Shown piece by piece: positions 34,090 through 44,301 of a stretch of DNA of 64,000 nucleotides. Source of the DNA: Rhizodiscina lignyota (lineage: Eukaryota; Ascomycota; Dothideomycetes; Aulographales; Rhizodiscinaceae). The translations under genes and the position numbers were made by a program. Position 1 is the stretch's first letter; each line of letters starts with the position of its first letter. The notes under the pieces were generated by a model, which saw only the letters and a program-made list of their open reading frames with translations, was not told where the DNA came from and did not search any database. Where the stretch lies: contig ML978122.1 in the NCBI GenBank assembly GCA_010015805.1, forward strand, positions 1,956,453 through 2,020,452. Reading direction: 5' to 3'.

Positions 34090-35940
34090 TCAGGTACTGC
34101 CTTTGCCCTCGGCGCAAAGCGCACGCGCGTTCTCGCTCAGTGGTTGATCAGAACCTCTGCCGACCTCAAATGCCATCGCCATTCCCACAGCCTGGTGCCA
34201 CAGCACATGGCAATGGAACAGCCATAACCCTTCATTGTCGGGGGAAAACCTCAACACCACGTAGCCGCTTCTCGGTACGACAACAGTATCTTTCTTTACG
34301 GGATTACGCAGATTCAGAGGCCCACCTGCAGGCTCTTCGTCCGAGAAAGGATTGTACGCGTCATACGAGCCTGGCTTGCCTTCATGCGATGCAAGTACGT
34401 CGAAAGAGTGTCCATGCAAATGGAAAGGGTGGGATTTATCGTCCATGTTGTTCAGAACGACAATGACGTCCTTCTCTTTTCCAGGCTCAGACACTGCAAT
34501 AGCTGGAATGAAAACGTCCGAAGGTCTTTGGAATCGGCCCAGCGCGACAAGAGGAGCCACTGAGGGCGAGAGCGTCCATGAAGTGCGATTGACGAAGCCT
34601 TTTGGAATATTGCCATATCTCGTCAGATACTCTATGTTGGTGTACAGTACTAAAGTATCGTTTGGCTTCTGAGAGACACCTTCGCTGATTTGCCCTACCG
34701 CCTCCTGGAGACGAAAGAATGCTGGTGGTGTGGTTGTCGATACGCTAATGCTCTCCGTGTCGGATGTGTCCTTCGAATTCGATATCACAACAGGAAACTG
34801 CTGTGTAGATACCAGGGCGAGGTTCGGAAAGGCCAAGTCTCTCATATCCAGCTGGATTGTGAGCATTGGGTCTTGTACATTCTCCTCTGGGGCTCGCTCG
34901 ATGATGAGGTCCATTCTCTCGCCAGGATAGAGCACACCCACGGCTTTGGAACTTGGCGCTTCAGACACTAATCCACCTCCATCAACTTGAATGACCCGGA
35001 TTTGAAAACCGCCGAATGCTAGAGAAAACCCGGTTATCGAGCCAGTGTTCATGATTCTTAACCTTGTTCTTCCTTCTGGGAGCGATACTGCGGGTCGTTC
35101 AGTATCTGTGCATTCAACGGGATTAGACGGAACTGCTCTTGAACAGTTGAATGCTCCTCTTCCATTGACGAGAATCGAATCTGGCGCAGGCTCAATCTTG
35201 AAGTGGCGGTAGTCCAAGTACGATTCAAGAACGCTCTCTGCCGGCCGATGGAACCAGTCTCCAACAAGAAGAAGCTGCTCGGCGTCATAATGATACTCTT
35301 GCATCTCTGCGGAGCCCTCACTGTTGACCGGCTTATGCACCACAAGTGCTCCAAATAAGCCGTCAGCACGGTGGACATCCGAGTGGGCGTGGTACCAGAA
35401 TGTTCCAGCCTCGTCCTCTCCGATCTTGAATCTGTAGGTGAAGCTTCCAAACTGCGGAATGGCACATTGCGTAAGGCTAACAACGCCGTCCATATCGTTG
35501 GCGCCACGAAGAGAGAGGCCATGCCAGTGCATTGCAATGCCATCTCCATTGTCGACCCAGTTGTGAACTTGGACGACCAATTCGTCACCACTCCGGGCCT
35601 CTATCGTCGGACCAGGAAATTGGTCATTGATGAGATAGACCTGTTTCGTGACACCATCTGGCGCCCGTGTGCTAGTGGTGACATTGAATTCAAAGGTCAG
35701 CGTCGTCGTCTTTCGGTTGACATGATCGCTGGGATGCAGAGTCGGGTTCAATCCCACTCTGGATTTCAAATCACCCTTCTCAGGACTAATCGTGCCGGAT
35801 AGTCCATTGTTAACATTGGAAATAATGGGCACTATTGGAACGAGAGATGGGCGAAAGCTAGACAAGAAGGAATAGAGTGCGATCGTGACAATGGTGAAAG
35901 CCAACAAGCCGCATAACGCTCCCTTTCTCATCGGCAACAT
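34090..35940 (-). CDS. Multicopper oxidase (laccase-like) with N-terminal membrane anchor
   Basis: Intronless, 616 residues. All four copper motifs are present: HWHGLSLRG, FWYHAHSDVH, HPFHLHGHSF and HCHVLWHQAVGMAMAF. Three cupredoxin domains are implied by spacing. The residue ten after the T1 cysteine is Met, as in ascorbate oxidase and CueO, which usually means a low-potential T1 copper. The N-terminus has a short basic start (MLPMRKG) and a hydrophobic helix at about residues 8-27 without a clear cleavage site. It therefore looks like a type II membrane protein with an outside catalytic part. A substrate cannot be assigned; phenols, metals or pigment precursors are all possible. The gene is divergent from the phospholipase C gene. 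Confidence 0.88.
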   Translation of the reverse strand: MLPMRKGALCGLLAFTIVTIALYSFLSSFRPSLVPIVPIISNVNNGLSGTISPEKGDLKSRVGLNPTLHPSDHVNRKTTTLTFEFNVTTSTRAPDGVTKQVYLINDQFPGPTIEARSGDELVVQVHNWVDNGDGIAMHWHGLSLRGANDMDGVVSLTQCAIPQFGSFTYRFKIGEDEAGTFWYHAHSDVHRADGLFGALVVHKPVNSEGSAEMQEYHYDAEQLLLVGDWFHRPAESVLESYLDYRHFKIEPAPDSILVNGRGAFNCSRAVPSNPVECTDTERPAVSLPEGRTRLRIMNTGSITGFSLAFGGFQIRVIQVDGGGLVSEAPSSKAVGVLYPGERMDLIIERAPEENVQDPMLTIQLDMRDLAFPNLALVSTQQFPVVISNSKDTSDTESISVSTTTPPAFFRLQEAVGQISEGVSQKPNDTLVLYTNIEYLTRYGNIPKGFVNRTSWTLSPSVAPLVALGRFQRPSDVFIPAIAVSEPGKEKDVIVVLNNMDDKSHPFHLHGHSFDVLASHEGKPGSYDAYNPFSDEEPAGGPLNLRNPVKKDTVVVPRSGYVVLRFSPDNEGLWLFHCHVLWHQAVGMAMAFEVGRGSDQPLSENARALCAEGKGST

Positions 35941-36727
35941 GCCTTAGAGGACATTGAAGGTATGATGGAGTTCGCACAGAACATGTGCTTGATATCAGTT
36001 AACAAGTTGAGCATTACGTACTTCCCTTGACGCCTTTGTAGGCGAACAGAGAGGTCGGTCTTGGTCGGATGGACGTCTGCGGCGCTAAAAAGGTGCTGAC
36101 AAGGGGCTCGATCTGCAGGGGACAAGCACAGAAAATCTCCCTCAGCCAGCCTTCTGAGTTTCTCACCTCCACCCACGACATGGGCCATTTCGATGTGACA
36201 TTGGCCAATAAATGTCTCTTGCTACTCTACAAAGGCTCAAGGTAACGTAAACCGAGGGTTAAAGGCGCACCGAAGCCACGCAGGACCGTCGGCAGGAAAC
36301 GCGAGGCAACGCAAGCTTCGTAAATCCCACACGCGGCTGGAGCTAGCGTCTATACGGCGAATGGTGCGAACAGGCGATGGAGCGAGTCTTGGCCGGTGGG
36401 TGATCGCACGTGGGCATGGACATTGGGATCCTTATGCAGGCTACCGGAGACTACAGCTTCCACCTTCTTCAAATGGCATCACAAGTTCTGGACCTGGTAA
36501 ACGGTAGGTCAAAGTAATGACAATTTCGTCGATGGACTTTCAGTCTACGTCTGCATGTTTATTCCTCTAGTACGTGGGGTGTTTCTCTACTAGCGATGGC
36601 CAATCTCATTCCATCTAATATTAATATACCGCGGCGATGTGGGAGCAGCAGGAGCAGCGGGCGAGATCTTTTCCACGTCTTCCGTACTCGTTCATTTGGA
36701 GATTGGAGTCGCTCGTTGTAATCCGCA
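35941..36727. promoter_or_regulatory. Divergent promoter, multicopper oxidase and phospholipase C
   Basis: About 790 bases between two divergent starts of secreted or surface enzymes. A CACGTGGG element is listed separately. No gene seen. Confidence 0.55.
36407..36414 (+). promoter_or_regulatory. CACGTGGG element, Pho4/NUC-1-type site
   Basis: CACGTGGG is the high-affinity site of yeast Pho4, and the Neurospora homologue NUC-1 binds CACGTG. It lies 314 bases before the phospholipase C start. Phosphate-starvation control of a phospholipase would make sense, but other bHLH factors also bind CACGTG. Confidence 0.4.
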
Positions 36728-38767
36728 ATGCTTCTGAAGGGCACTTCAACGCCCCAGCTTTTGCTGGCGGGCGTTTGTGGTAGTGCTCTCGTTGCCGCAG
36801 ACTCGCTCAAATCTATCAAACATGTCGTAATCTTCATGCAAGAGAATCGTGCTTTCGATCACTACTTTGGCACAATGCCGGGTGTACGCGGCTTCGCGGA
36901 TCCAAATGTCCAGGTGAATCCTGACGGCCACAATACCTTCGAGCAGCTTGTCAATTCGACGCTCACCAATCGCACCGACGTTAGCTATCTTACACCTTGG
37001 TACGCAAACTACCTCGGCGGCAACTGGAGCGAGGCTACACCATGTGTCCTCAATGGAGGCGACAATAGCTGGCAGGCTGTCCATCGTGCCTATGATGGAG
37101 GCTTAAATGACGAGTGGGCACAGACAAATACTCCATACAGCTGGGTGAGTAGAGTTTTGGGCCCAGTATGCTTCTTGACTCGGCTAACTGTTATCTCGTA
37201 ATTTAGGCTCACTTCAAAAGACAAGACATTCCAACACATTTCGATGTCGCAGAGGGATGGACAGTGGGCGATATGTATCAGGCCGCGCTGATTGCAGCAA
37301 CCGATCCCAACCGTGTAATGTGGATGTCTGGAACTGTCAATACTCCTGGGACACCAAACAACCCCGATGGTACTGGTAATATGATTCTCGACAACAATGC
37401 CTCGCCTGGCTGCGATATAAAGCCAAACGTGAACTGCTACCCTTTTACGTGGAAGACATTCCCTGAATATCTTCAGGACGCGGGCGTGACTTGGCAGCTG
37501 TACCAGGATCCTGACAATTTTGTGAGAGACCCCCATGTGCATCTTCAAATATTGTACTTACAGATATGTTCAGGAGGACAATATGCTCGCGTACTTTGAG
37601 CAATACCAAAAGGCTGGCAAGGATTCACCTCTTACGAAGCGAGGAAACTCTTACATCGGCCTGCAGCGGTTCTACGACGACGCCCGTGAGGGCAAGCTGC
37701 CGCAAGTCAGCATTATTGTCGGCCCGGCCGAGCTCTCGGAGCATGCACCGTATCTGCCGAGTGATGGCGCATGGCTTATCAAACAAGTCGTCGACGCCGT
37801 AACTCACGGAAAGAACTACAAGGAAACCGCTCTGTTCATCAGCTATGACGAGGGTGGTGGGTATGGCGACCACGTTGTTCCGTATCACTCCCCTGAGGGA
37901 ACGCCTGGAGAGTGGATCAACGATCCTTATAAGCTCTTCGGCGAGACGCCTATTGGGCCCGGTATCCGTCTTCCTTTCTTCATTATTTCACCTTGGACTC
38001 GTGGAGGTGTCGTCTTTTCCGAGCACGCAGACCACATCTCGCAACTCCTCTTCCTCGAGAAATGGCTTGCAACCCAAGGCCACTCTGTCCACAGCAAGGA
38101 GATTACCCAATGGCGACGACAACACATGTCCGACCTCGTCTCTGCCTTCGACTTCTCGTCTCCTGACTACTCTCTTCCGTCCATCGTACAGCCACCTGCA
38201 CCATTAGTTGACAACTCCATTCCGCCCCCGATTGACACCACTCTGGGCAATCTGAGCGGTAACTATGTCGGTGCAGCGGACTGCGAAGCAAAGTTCGGCA
38301 GCATGGTTCTGCCTGTTCCGTATGGCGAGGCCAACGAGAAGGCAGACGTGGCAGCTCTGGTTGAGGATGGCTTCAAGAAAGTCAGAGGCGCGTTGACGGA
38401 GGGAAGGTACCTCGTCTTCGAAAGCCGTGGCTTCGCCCTCACCAACAGCGGCGGCAAAGTCACATCATCTAGAGCGACAGCTAAGCACAATAGCATTCAA
38501 CAACGGTGGGTGCTGCACCAACAAGGTGAAGGCGACAGTGATGTCTTCACCATTCAGAGCGCCAAGGATGGATCGTATGTTTCGAAGGGCTGGAAGCTGT
38601 CGAAGTCTTCGAAGAGTGCGATAACTGTGACAATCCAGGATCAAGGCAATGGCAAGGGCTACACTTTGAAGACTGGGTCCCAACCGCTCAGCATTGACAG
38701 CTGGGGCAGGATTTCCGCAGGCAAAGGCAGCGGCTTCTCCATTTTCAGTGTCACTTATAAAAAGTAG
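36728..38767 (+). CDS. Secreted phosphoesterase-family phospholipase C
   Basis: Exons 36728-37144, 37207-37521 and 37574-38767 (introns 62 and 52 nt) give 641 residues. Residues 1-24 look like a signal peptide ending SALVAADS. The phosphoesterase family signature follows at once: HVVIFMQENRAFDHYFG, with Glu-Asn-Arg for metal binding. HFDVAEGWTVGDMYQ and SYDEGGGYGDHVVPYH come later. The family includes the non-haemolytic phospholipases C of Pseudomonas and the fungal plc genes, which split phosphatidylcholine or similar lipids outside the cell. Beyond residue 470 or so is a C-terminal beta-rich part with SYVSKGWKLSKSSKS, likely a binding or stability domain. N-glycosylation sites (NST, NWS) fit secretion. 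Confidence 0.88.
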
Positions 38768-39391
38768 GATTATTCCAAGTAGGGTATAATTCGACACTAT
38801 ATATTCATAGCTCTTCGTGCGCAGCTCTTCTTCTTGTATGCAGGAGGATTCTGGAGTATCCTGAGATCAGACATGCATCTGTGATATCGCATGAGGCCTG
38901 ACAGCATCGAACAGAGAATTCGGCACTCAATTCACGGTATAGGGCACCATCGTGTGCTAATAGTCCCCTTTGCTGATTCGCAAACGTTGGGGCTTGGGAA
39001 GCAGTATGCAGTGGTGGACTATTCTCTCTTCTTGAGACTAGCCTCTGAAGTTGAAAATTGAGTATGTTGAGCGAGATAGGCGCGCGCTTAAACCCTGAGC
39101 ACCTCTCGGATAATCTCTCCCGCTTTTCACAATCATTCCAACTGCCATGCAGTCGCCGAGCTCGACAAAAGAAGGCCCCGATTGGAAGTGTATCGTCTGG
39201 GGGTAATAATGACTCGAAAAGCCACTTGTAATGATGCGAAACGGATATCAACGGCATGAGCCCTGAGGCTCTGCATCTCCGCCGCACCCTCGGCTCGAAC
39301 TGCGGAGTTTGAGCCCCTCTAGCTGGACCTGAAGATCACTCTCTTTGCCAAGGGCCACCTTCAATCACCACTGCACTCTCATGCTGCAATT
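38768..39391. other. Intergenic between phospholipase C and the dehydrogenase
   Basis: About 620 bases with the 3' flank of one plus-strand gene and the promoter of the next. No gene seen; a 160-codon antisense frame has no recognisable features. Confidence 0.5.
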
Positions 39392-40668
39392 ATGAGGGTC
39401 ACTTTGAGGCCTGTGGGGCCGGTATGGCGGTCATGTATAGCTTCTACTCCTTCGGCGAGACGATCATTCTCTGCCACAGCTTCAGCGCAGAAGTCATATG
39501 GCTTCATTGGCCTAGGGAGAATGGGTGAGCTCTCCTGGACCTTGAACAGAGCATTGAGTAGTACTGATTTGCTATAGGTTTCCCAATGGCTAAGAACTTG
39601 CGCGCGAAGCTGCCAAAGGAGGACACGCTATACATTCAGGACGTAAACCCGGCAGCGACGGAGAAGTTCATGAGCACGGGGTTGGACGAGAATGTCAAAG
39701 TTGCATCCAATCCTCGTGAGGTTGCGGAGAATGCTGTATGTCCAATTCTCTCTATGAAACGTTTTGTGATGAGTATTTCGAATTATGATCTAAGTTGGGG
39801 GCTACATCTGTAGCTCTTTTTCTGATTATTCCATTAAATATAGCCAATCCTCTGATTTCTGCGTTTCGCTTCTACCACATTTCTATCAGATCTTGCCGTG
39901 TCTATTGAATGCTAATATGGCAACGTGTAGGAAGTCATCGTCACCGCACTCCCCGAGCCGTCGCACGTAAAGTCCGTATACGGGGCGATACTCGAGCCTG
40001 CCACTCTCCTTAAATCCTCCGTGGGCACTCCACGCCTCTTCATAGACACCTCAACTATAGACCCCATAACATCTCGTGGCGTTGCCAAGATTGTGAACGA
40101 AACCGGCCAGGGAGCGTTCATCGATGCTCCAATGTCCGGAGGTGTCGTCGGTGCAACAGCAGGAACTCTTACATTCATGATTGGCGCCTCACCAGACCTA
40201 GTCCCAAAGGCCAAAGAGGTTCTCTTGATGATGGGTCGGCGTGTGCTTCACATGGGCGAGCAAGGAGCTGGCTTGAGTGGCAAATTAGCAAACAACTACC
40301 TTCTGGCTTTAAATAATGTCGCGACCGCTGAAGCATTCAACATGGGCATCAGGTGGGGACTTGATGCTAAAGCACTAGCGGGAATGATCAATACCAGTAC
40401 TGGCAAGTGCTGGCCCAGCGAGATCAACAACCCAGTCCCAGGCGTACTCGAAGGCGCACCCGCTGGCAAGGACTATGAAGGCGGGTTCGGTATCGGACTA
40501 GCAAATAAAGACCTTAAGCTTGCGATAGCAGCTGCGAAAGAAGTTGGCATTCCTGTGGAGCTTGGAGAACATGCGCAACGCATTTACGACGGAGCAGAGG
40601 CGGCCGAGCAGTGCAAGGGAAGAGACTTCTCTGTTGTCTATAGATACATAGGCGGCGCGGGTGCGTAG
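39392..40668 (+). CDS. 3-hydroxyisobutyrate dehydrogenase, mitochondrial
   Basis: Exons 39392-39524, 39578-39735 and 39931-40668 (introns 53 and 195 nt) give 342 residues. The first 30 or so residues (Arg-, Ser- and Thr-rich, no acids) are a mitochondrial leader. The enzyme oxidises 3-hydroxyisobutyrate to methylmalonate semialdehyde with NAD+ in valine breakdown. The Rossmann start YGFIGLGRMG-FPMAKNL is split by intron 1. The substrate motif DAPMSGGVVGATAGTL and the catalytic-Lys helix GKLANNYLLALNN are both present. The C-terminus KDLKLAIAAAKEVG is usual. Intron 2 is the longest in the window. Confidence 0.93.
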
Positions 40669-41106
40669 AAACCATTGAAATCCGCTGTTAACGTGACTCC
40701 AAGAATCCTAAGTATGGCGACAAGAATGAGGTGGCATCTGCCTTGCAACGGTTCAATGCGAGCTGTGAAATAGTCCATGTGGAAGAGAGGACACTTCGAC
40801 CTTGGTGAAACAGGCAATAAAATGTTGAACTAGACACATCAGAATGAACATACTTGCCTTATCTCAGGCTCCTCGGTGTGAAAAAATGGATACTGGTCGC
40901 GTGCTCTGTACTATTGCCAATCCTGCGTAACATTTTTCGCAAGTCTGCGTCATCGGCGGCCTCCGCCACCAGCCCACTCCTGCAGCCGCGATTCGCTGCG
41001 CCCCATGGCCGGCCTTCAAGTACCCACCTCCAACCCACCTTCAGCATCATTTCCATCGAACAACAGAATACAAACATTCGCTCTCTAGTGCATACTAGTC
41101 GCCAAG
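40669..41106. other. Intergenic, promoter of the Pmp3-family gene
   Basis: About 440 bases. No gene; a pyrimidine-rich and CA-rich stretch precedes the Pmp3-type start. Confidence 0.5.
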
Positions 41107-41734
41107 ATGTGCAGTGGCAGTGACCTGTTTCTCGCCCTCCTCTCCGTCCTCTTTCCCCCCATCGGAGGTAAGTCTTCCCCGCCATATCGCTTCCTAGGCA
41201 GCCTCAATATCACACCATCTCCTCAATTCGAGCGAAGCCTCCCAAGAAAAGAGTCGTACTAATCATTTTCTCATAGTTTGGATCAAGCGAGGCATTTGTA
41301 CAGCCGATTCCCTCATCAACATCGCTCTTTGCTGCCTTGGTTACCTCCCCGGTCTTCTTCATGCCTGGTACATCATTAGTGTGTACCCTGAGCCCGACTA
41401 CACTTCCATCCCGCAAGACCAAGAGGGCCAATACACCGTCTGGTATGTGAGCTCTGGCGGACCGGCGCCGCACGGCCAGCCACAGTATGGCAATCAACAG
41501 CAAGGCGGCAGGACGTATGGAACGCTGCGGACGCCTTCTGGAGGTCAGTTCGTGGGACAGCAGAGCGGCACGACGAATTCGTTCAAGGCACCGAAGCCGC
41601 AACGGCAGAGTGGAGGTGAGAGGCAAGGAGAGCAGGGACAGAATGCGGCGGGCTCAAGCCAGAGGCCGGACGAGACGCCTCCGAGCTATCAGGATGTGAT
41701 TCAGGCGGACAACAAGATTCAGTCTAGTGATTGA
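41107..41734 (+). CDS. Pmp3/RCI2-family membrane protein with long cytosolic tail
   Basis: Exons 41107-41167 and 41277-41734 (intron 109 nt) give 172 residues. The first 60 or so residues match the two-helix Pmp3 proteolipid: LFLALLSVLFPPIGVWIKRG, then INIALCCLGYLPGLLHAWYI. These small proteins tune plasma-membrane potential and salt tolerance. The classic form is about 55 residues; here a hydrophilic tail of over 100 residues rich in Gln, Gly and Ser follows. The tail ends near ETPPSYQDVI, a PPxY motif of the kind bound by WW domains of Rsp5/Nedd4 ubiquitin ligases. Longer-tailed members are known in moulds. The first exon covers only the first helix. Confidence 0.88.
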
Positions 41735-42358
41735 GGCGGGAAGATAGTAATTGTGGTATGAAAGTTGTACGTGGATTGGATCAAGGAGTTATGCGGCGTT
41801 TGGGAAACGGTTCCGATATCCTATTGACAATAAGTGTTTTCTCCTCTTTCAGCACGTTTACGTTGCGAGGACGCTTTTGAAAGCAATCAAAGCAAGTTAA
41901 TCAATTAAGCTTGAAATCGCCTCTGCCTGATGAAGGTGATGTCACTTCATGGTGTGTCTGTATTTGCACTGACAATCTTCACCTAAGCCTTGACGAAAGA
42001 ACTAGTTTCCAGCGCGCGAACGGTTCACGGAGCTACTCTATTACAGTTGCCCCTTGGCACTTATAAGAGCTTTTCCGTACCAGTGAGCTTACATTTAAGA
42101 TTGTCAGGGAATAGCTTGCCCAGCCTGACTTGGAGGATTTGCTTCTCGTTGTCATAGAAGAGTGACGCTGTTGTAAGCCTCGTTCGCTCACGAGGAAATA
42201 GGCACTTCGTACGCGGCCAGATCTAACACTTGATTTACACCCTCCGGTAACAATCACTTAGTATTTAAACTCGAGCTCCACTCTTCAACTTTCTACCTCC
42301 GACCAAGACCATCACACTACACTTCCACCCCAGCTGTTTCCTGCCGCACCCAACACTA
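41735..42358. other. Intergenic, no gene seen
   Basis: About 620 bases between two plus-strand genes, AT-rich in the centre. Nothing recognised. Confidence 0.5.
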
Positions 42359-43704
42359 ATGACAGTTGAAGAAGTAATCATGGCAGATGCAGCGAAGGAA
42401 GGCGCAAGCTCCACAGAGGTGTCAATACTATCCCTCTGCAAGGATCTGTCTCCGGAGCAGCTTACTGAAATCATCGCAAAACTTCAAGATATTAAGGCGA
42501 AAGACACATCGCAGGCTTCGACGCAGAAACCATCATTGAAAACTGGAGGGGCTGCAAGCAGTAAGAGTATCGAGAATCCTTATTCTCATTGCATCAAAAT
42601 TTAACGACTGTTCTAGATACGATCTCCTCAGACCGCCACAGTCTCTTAACTCTTCATGCAGAGATTCGCAGCTCGATCTATCGAGAGTTGCTTATTCCAA
42701 TCGAAAAGGTGATATGGTTCCCCCAGTACGGTGGTGACTTGATAGACATTAGCATATTATGCACATGCCGACAAGTTCATCAAGAAGCTACCGAGTTGCT
42801 CTACTCCGAAGCAGCCCTGTACGTCGAAGCTTGGTACGAGCCGGCCGAAGCAAGTACCACTACAAAATCCGAACTGGATAACGCTGAAGAGTCCGAGGTG
42901 TACAAGTCACTTACTCTTGCCGAAGAAGCGCCCGACACTGAATTAAAGTCCGACTCATGGAGCAAGCAAAATGAAGCTTTGGAAAACTCTGAACCTACCG
43001 TAGCCATCGACAAGAATGAAATCAATCCGGATCCAATCATCACGCAGGACAACGATGCTATGATTGCACGCGTCGCGATGCTTCTTCCGGGGAAACGCAC
43101 GACTGGGCATGTTGCTGCTATGTCCGGAATCATGGCCCGCTTCCGAGAACTGCGCCTCTGTTTTCTTGCAAGCGCAAATTTTCCAAATGAAGGGGAGTAC
43201 ACAGCTTTCTTTCAGTACTCCCGATATCTTTGGGGTCGGCACTACCCTGGTAAAGAGAAGGGTTATGGCATGCTCAAAGTCATGCTTTTGTGGCAACCTA
43301 CCTTTCAGCATAAGGTGGGGTTAACTAAGGACCTTGCTCGTCAAATCGCCTGCTGGAGAAAAGTCGATGCAGCTTCATCTTCACTTATGTGGAGTCTCAA
43401 GGAGCTGTGCACTTCAGGCCTGGGTACAAAGGTTGTGCTTACCCCGCTGGCACACAACGTACCAGATGGCGACGAGCAGGTAGATATGTATTTGGTAGAC
43501 GGGGGTTCGCAGGGTGACTTGCAGGCCCAGACCTGGGCTCCCGACGAACCGCTACCACCCTGGGGAATACGATGTCGGTTCGGGGAGCATGCCTTCCTGC
43601 TAGAGGACGAAGTGATTGGGAAAGACGATGATGAGAGCGAGGATGATGGCATCCAAGAGGACGAGGATGATAGTAAGGAAGATGCTGATGGCGAAGAGTA
43701 TTGA
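42359..43704 (+). CDS. 2EXR/F-box-like hypothetical protein with acidic tail
   Basis: Exons 42359-42560 and 42617-43704 (intron 56 nt) give 429 residues. After a short helical N-terminus (LCKDLSPEQLTEIIAKLQ) comes LLTLHAEIRSSIYRELLIP. Then LCTCRQVHQEATELLYSEA follows. This pairing of an EIR-xx-IY helix with a TCRQ-H-EA-LLY helix marks a large fungal family (2EXR-type, F-box-like) of unknown role, perhaps in ubiquitin ligases. The middle is acidic and Ser/Thr-rich. The last 30 or so residues are almost all Asp, Glu, Ser and Lys (EDDGIQEDEDDSKED). I cannot give a function. Confidence 0.7.
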
Positions 43705-44301
43705 CGATGATGGAAATGCCGATCTGAAAGCGAGAGCAATTAAAATGGGGACGAATGCAGCGATGGGATTAAATGATAACGGGATGGGTCGTTTCTTACG
43801 AGTCGGCAATCGGAACTTGAAGTTGTCTTTTGCTACTCACCAGGAACCTCATGGGCAAGCAGATTCCGCCTGCAGTTGAACAAGGAGTTGACACACAGTT
43901 GAGCTTGGACGGTAGAATATCTACCGCTCCAAATTGAAACGGTTAATGATCGATCTGAGATAGCATGCATACATGGAGCAGAAATTGAAAATCAAATTAT
44001 TCAAGATGTCCGCATCTAATCAAATCTTCAGAGATGCTCTTGAATGTATCGAAGAGCAAACCTGTGATATTCCCAACTAATGTGTAATGAGAAACGCAAG
44101 AGGAATAAGTCTTCGACAGGTAAAACCTGTATCAGTTGAGTGGAAGGCGGGCACGGACCACTAGCACGGTTTCAATTAATTGTCCTAAAGTAGCCTAGCT
44201 CAAACGCGTCGCGAACGCGTCCCGCTCTATCTATTTCCATCCAGCACGTCGTGCACCAGGGGCAGTCCAAGCACTCTACAACAACCACAATTGTCGCCAA
44301 A
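43705..44301. other. Intergenic, promoter of MCM6
   Basis: About 600 bases. The right end holds two MCB boxes, listed separately. No gene seen. Confidence 0.5.
44204..44220 (+). promoter_or_regulatory. Two MCB (MluI cell-cycle) boxes upstream of MCM6
   Basis: ACGCGT occurs at 44204-44209 and 44215-44220, five bases apart (CGCGA between), 82-98 bases before the MCM6 start. ACGCGT is the binding site of MBF, which drives G1/S genes including MCM genes in yeasts. Two perfect copies at this spacing just before a replication gene are unlikely to be chance. Confidence 0.75.
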
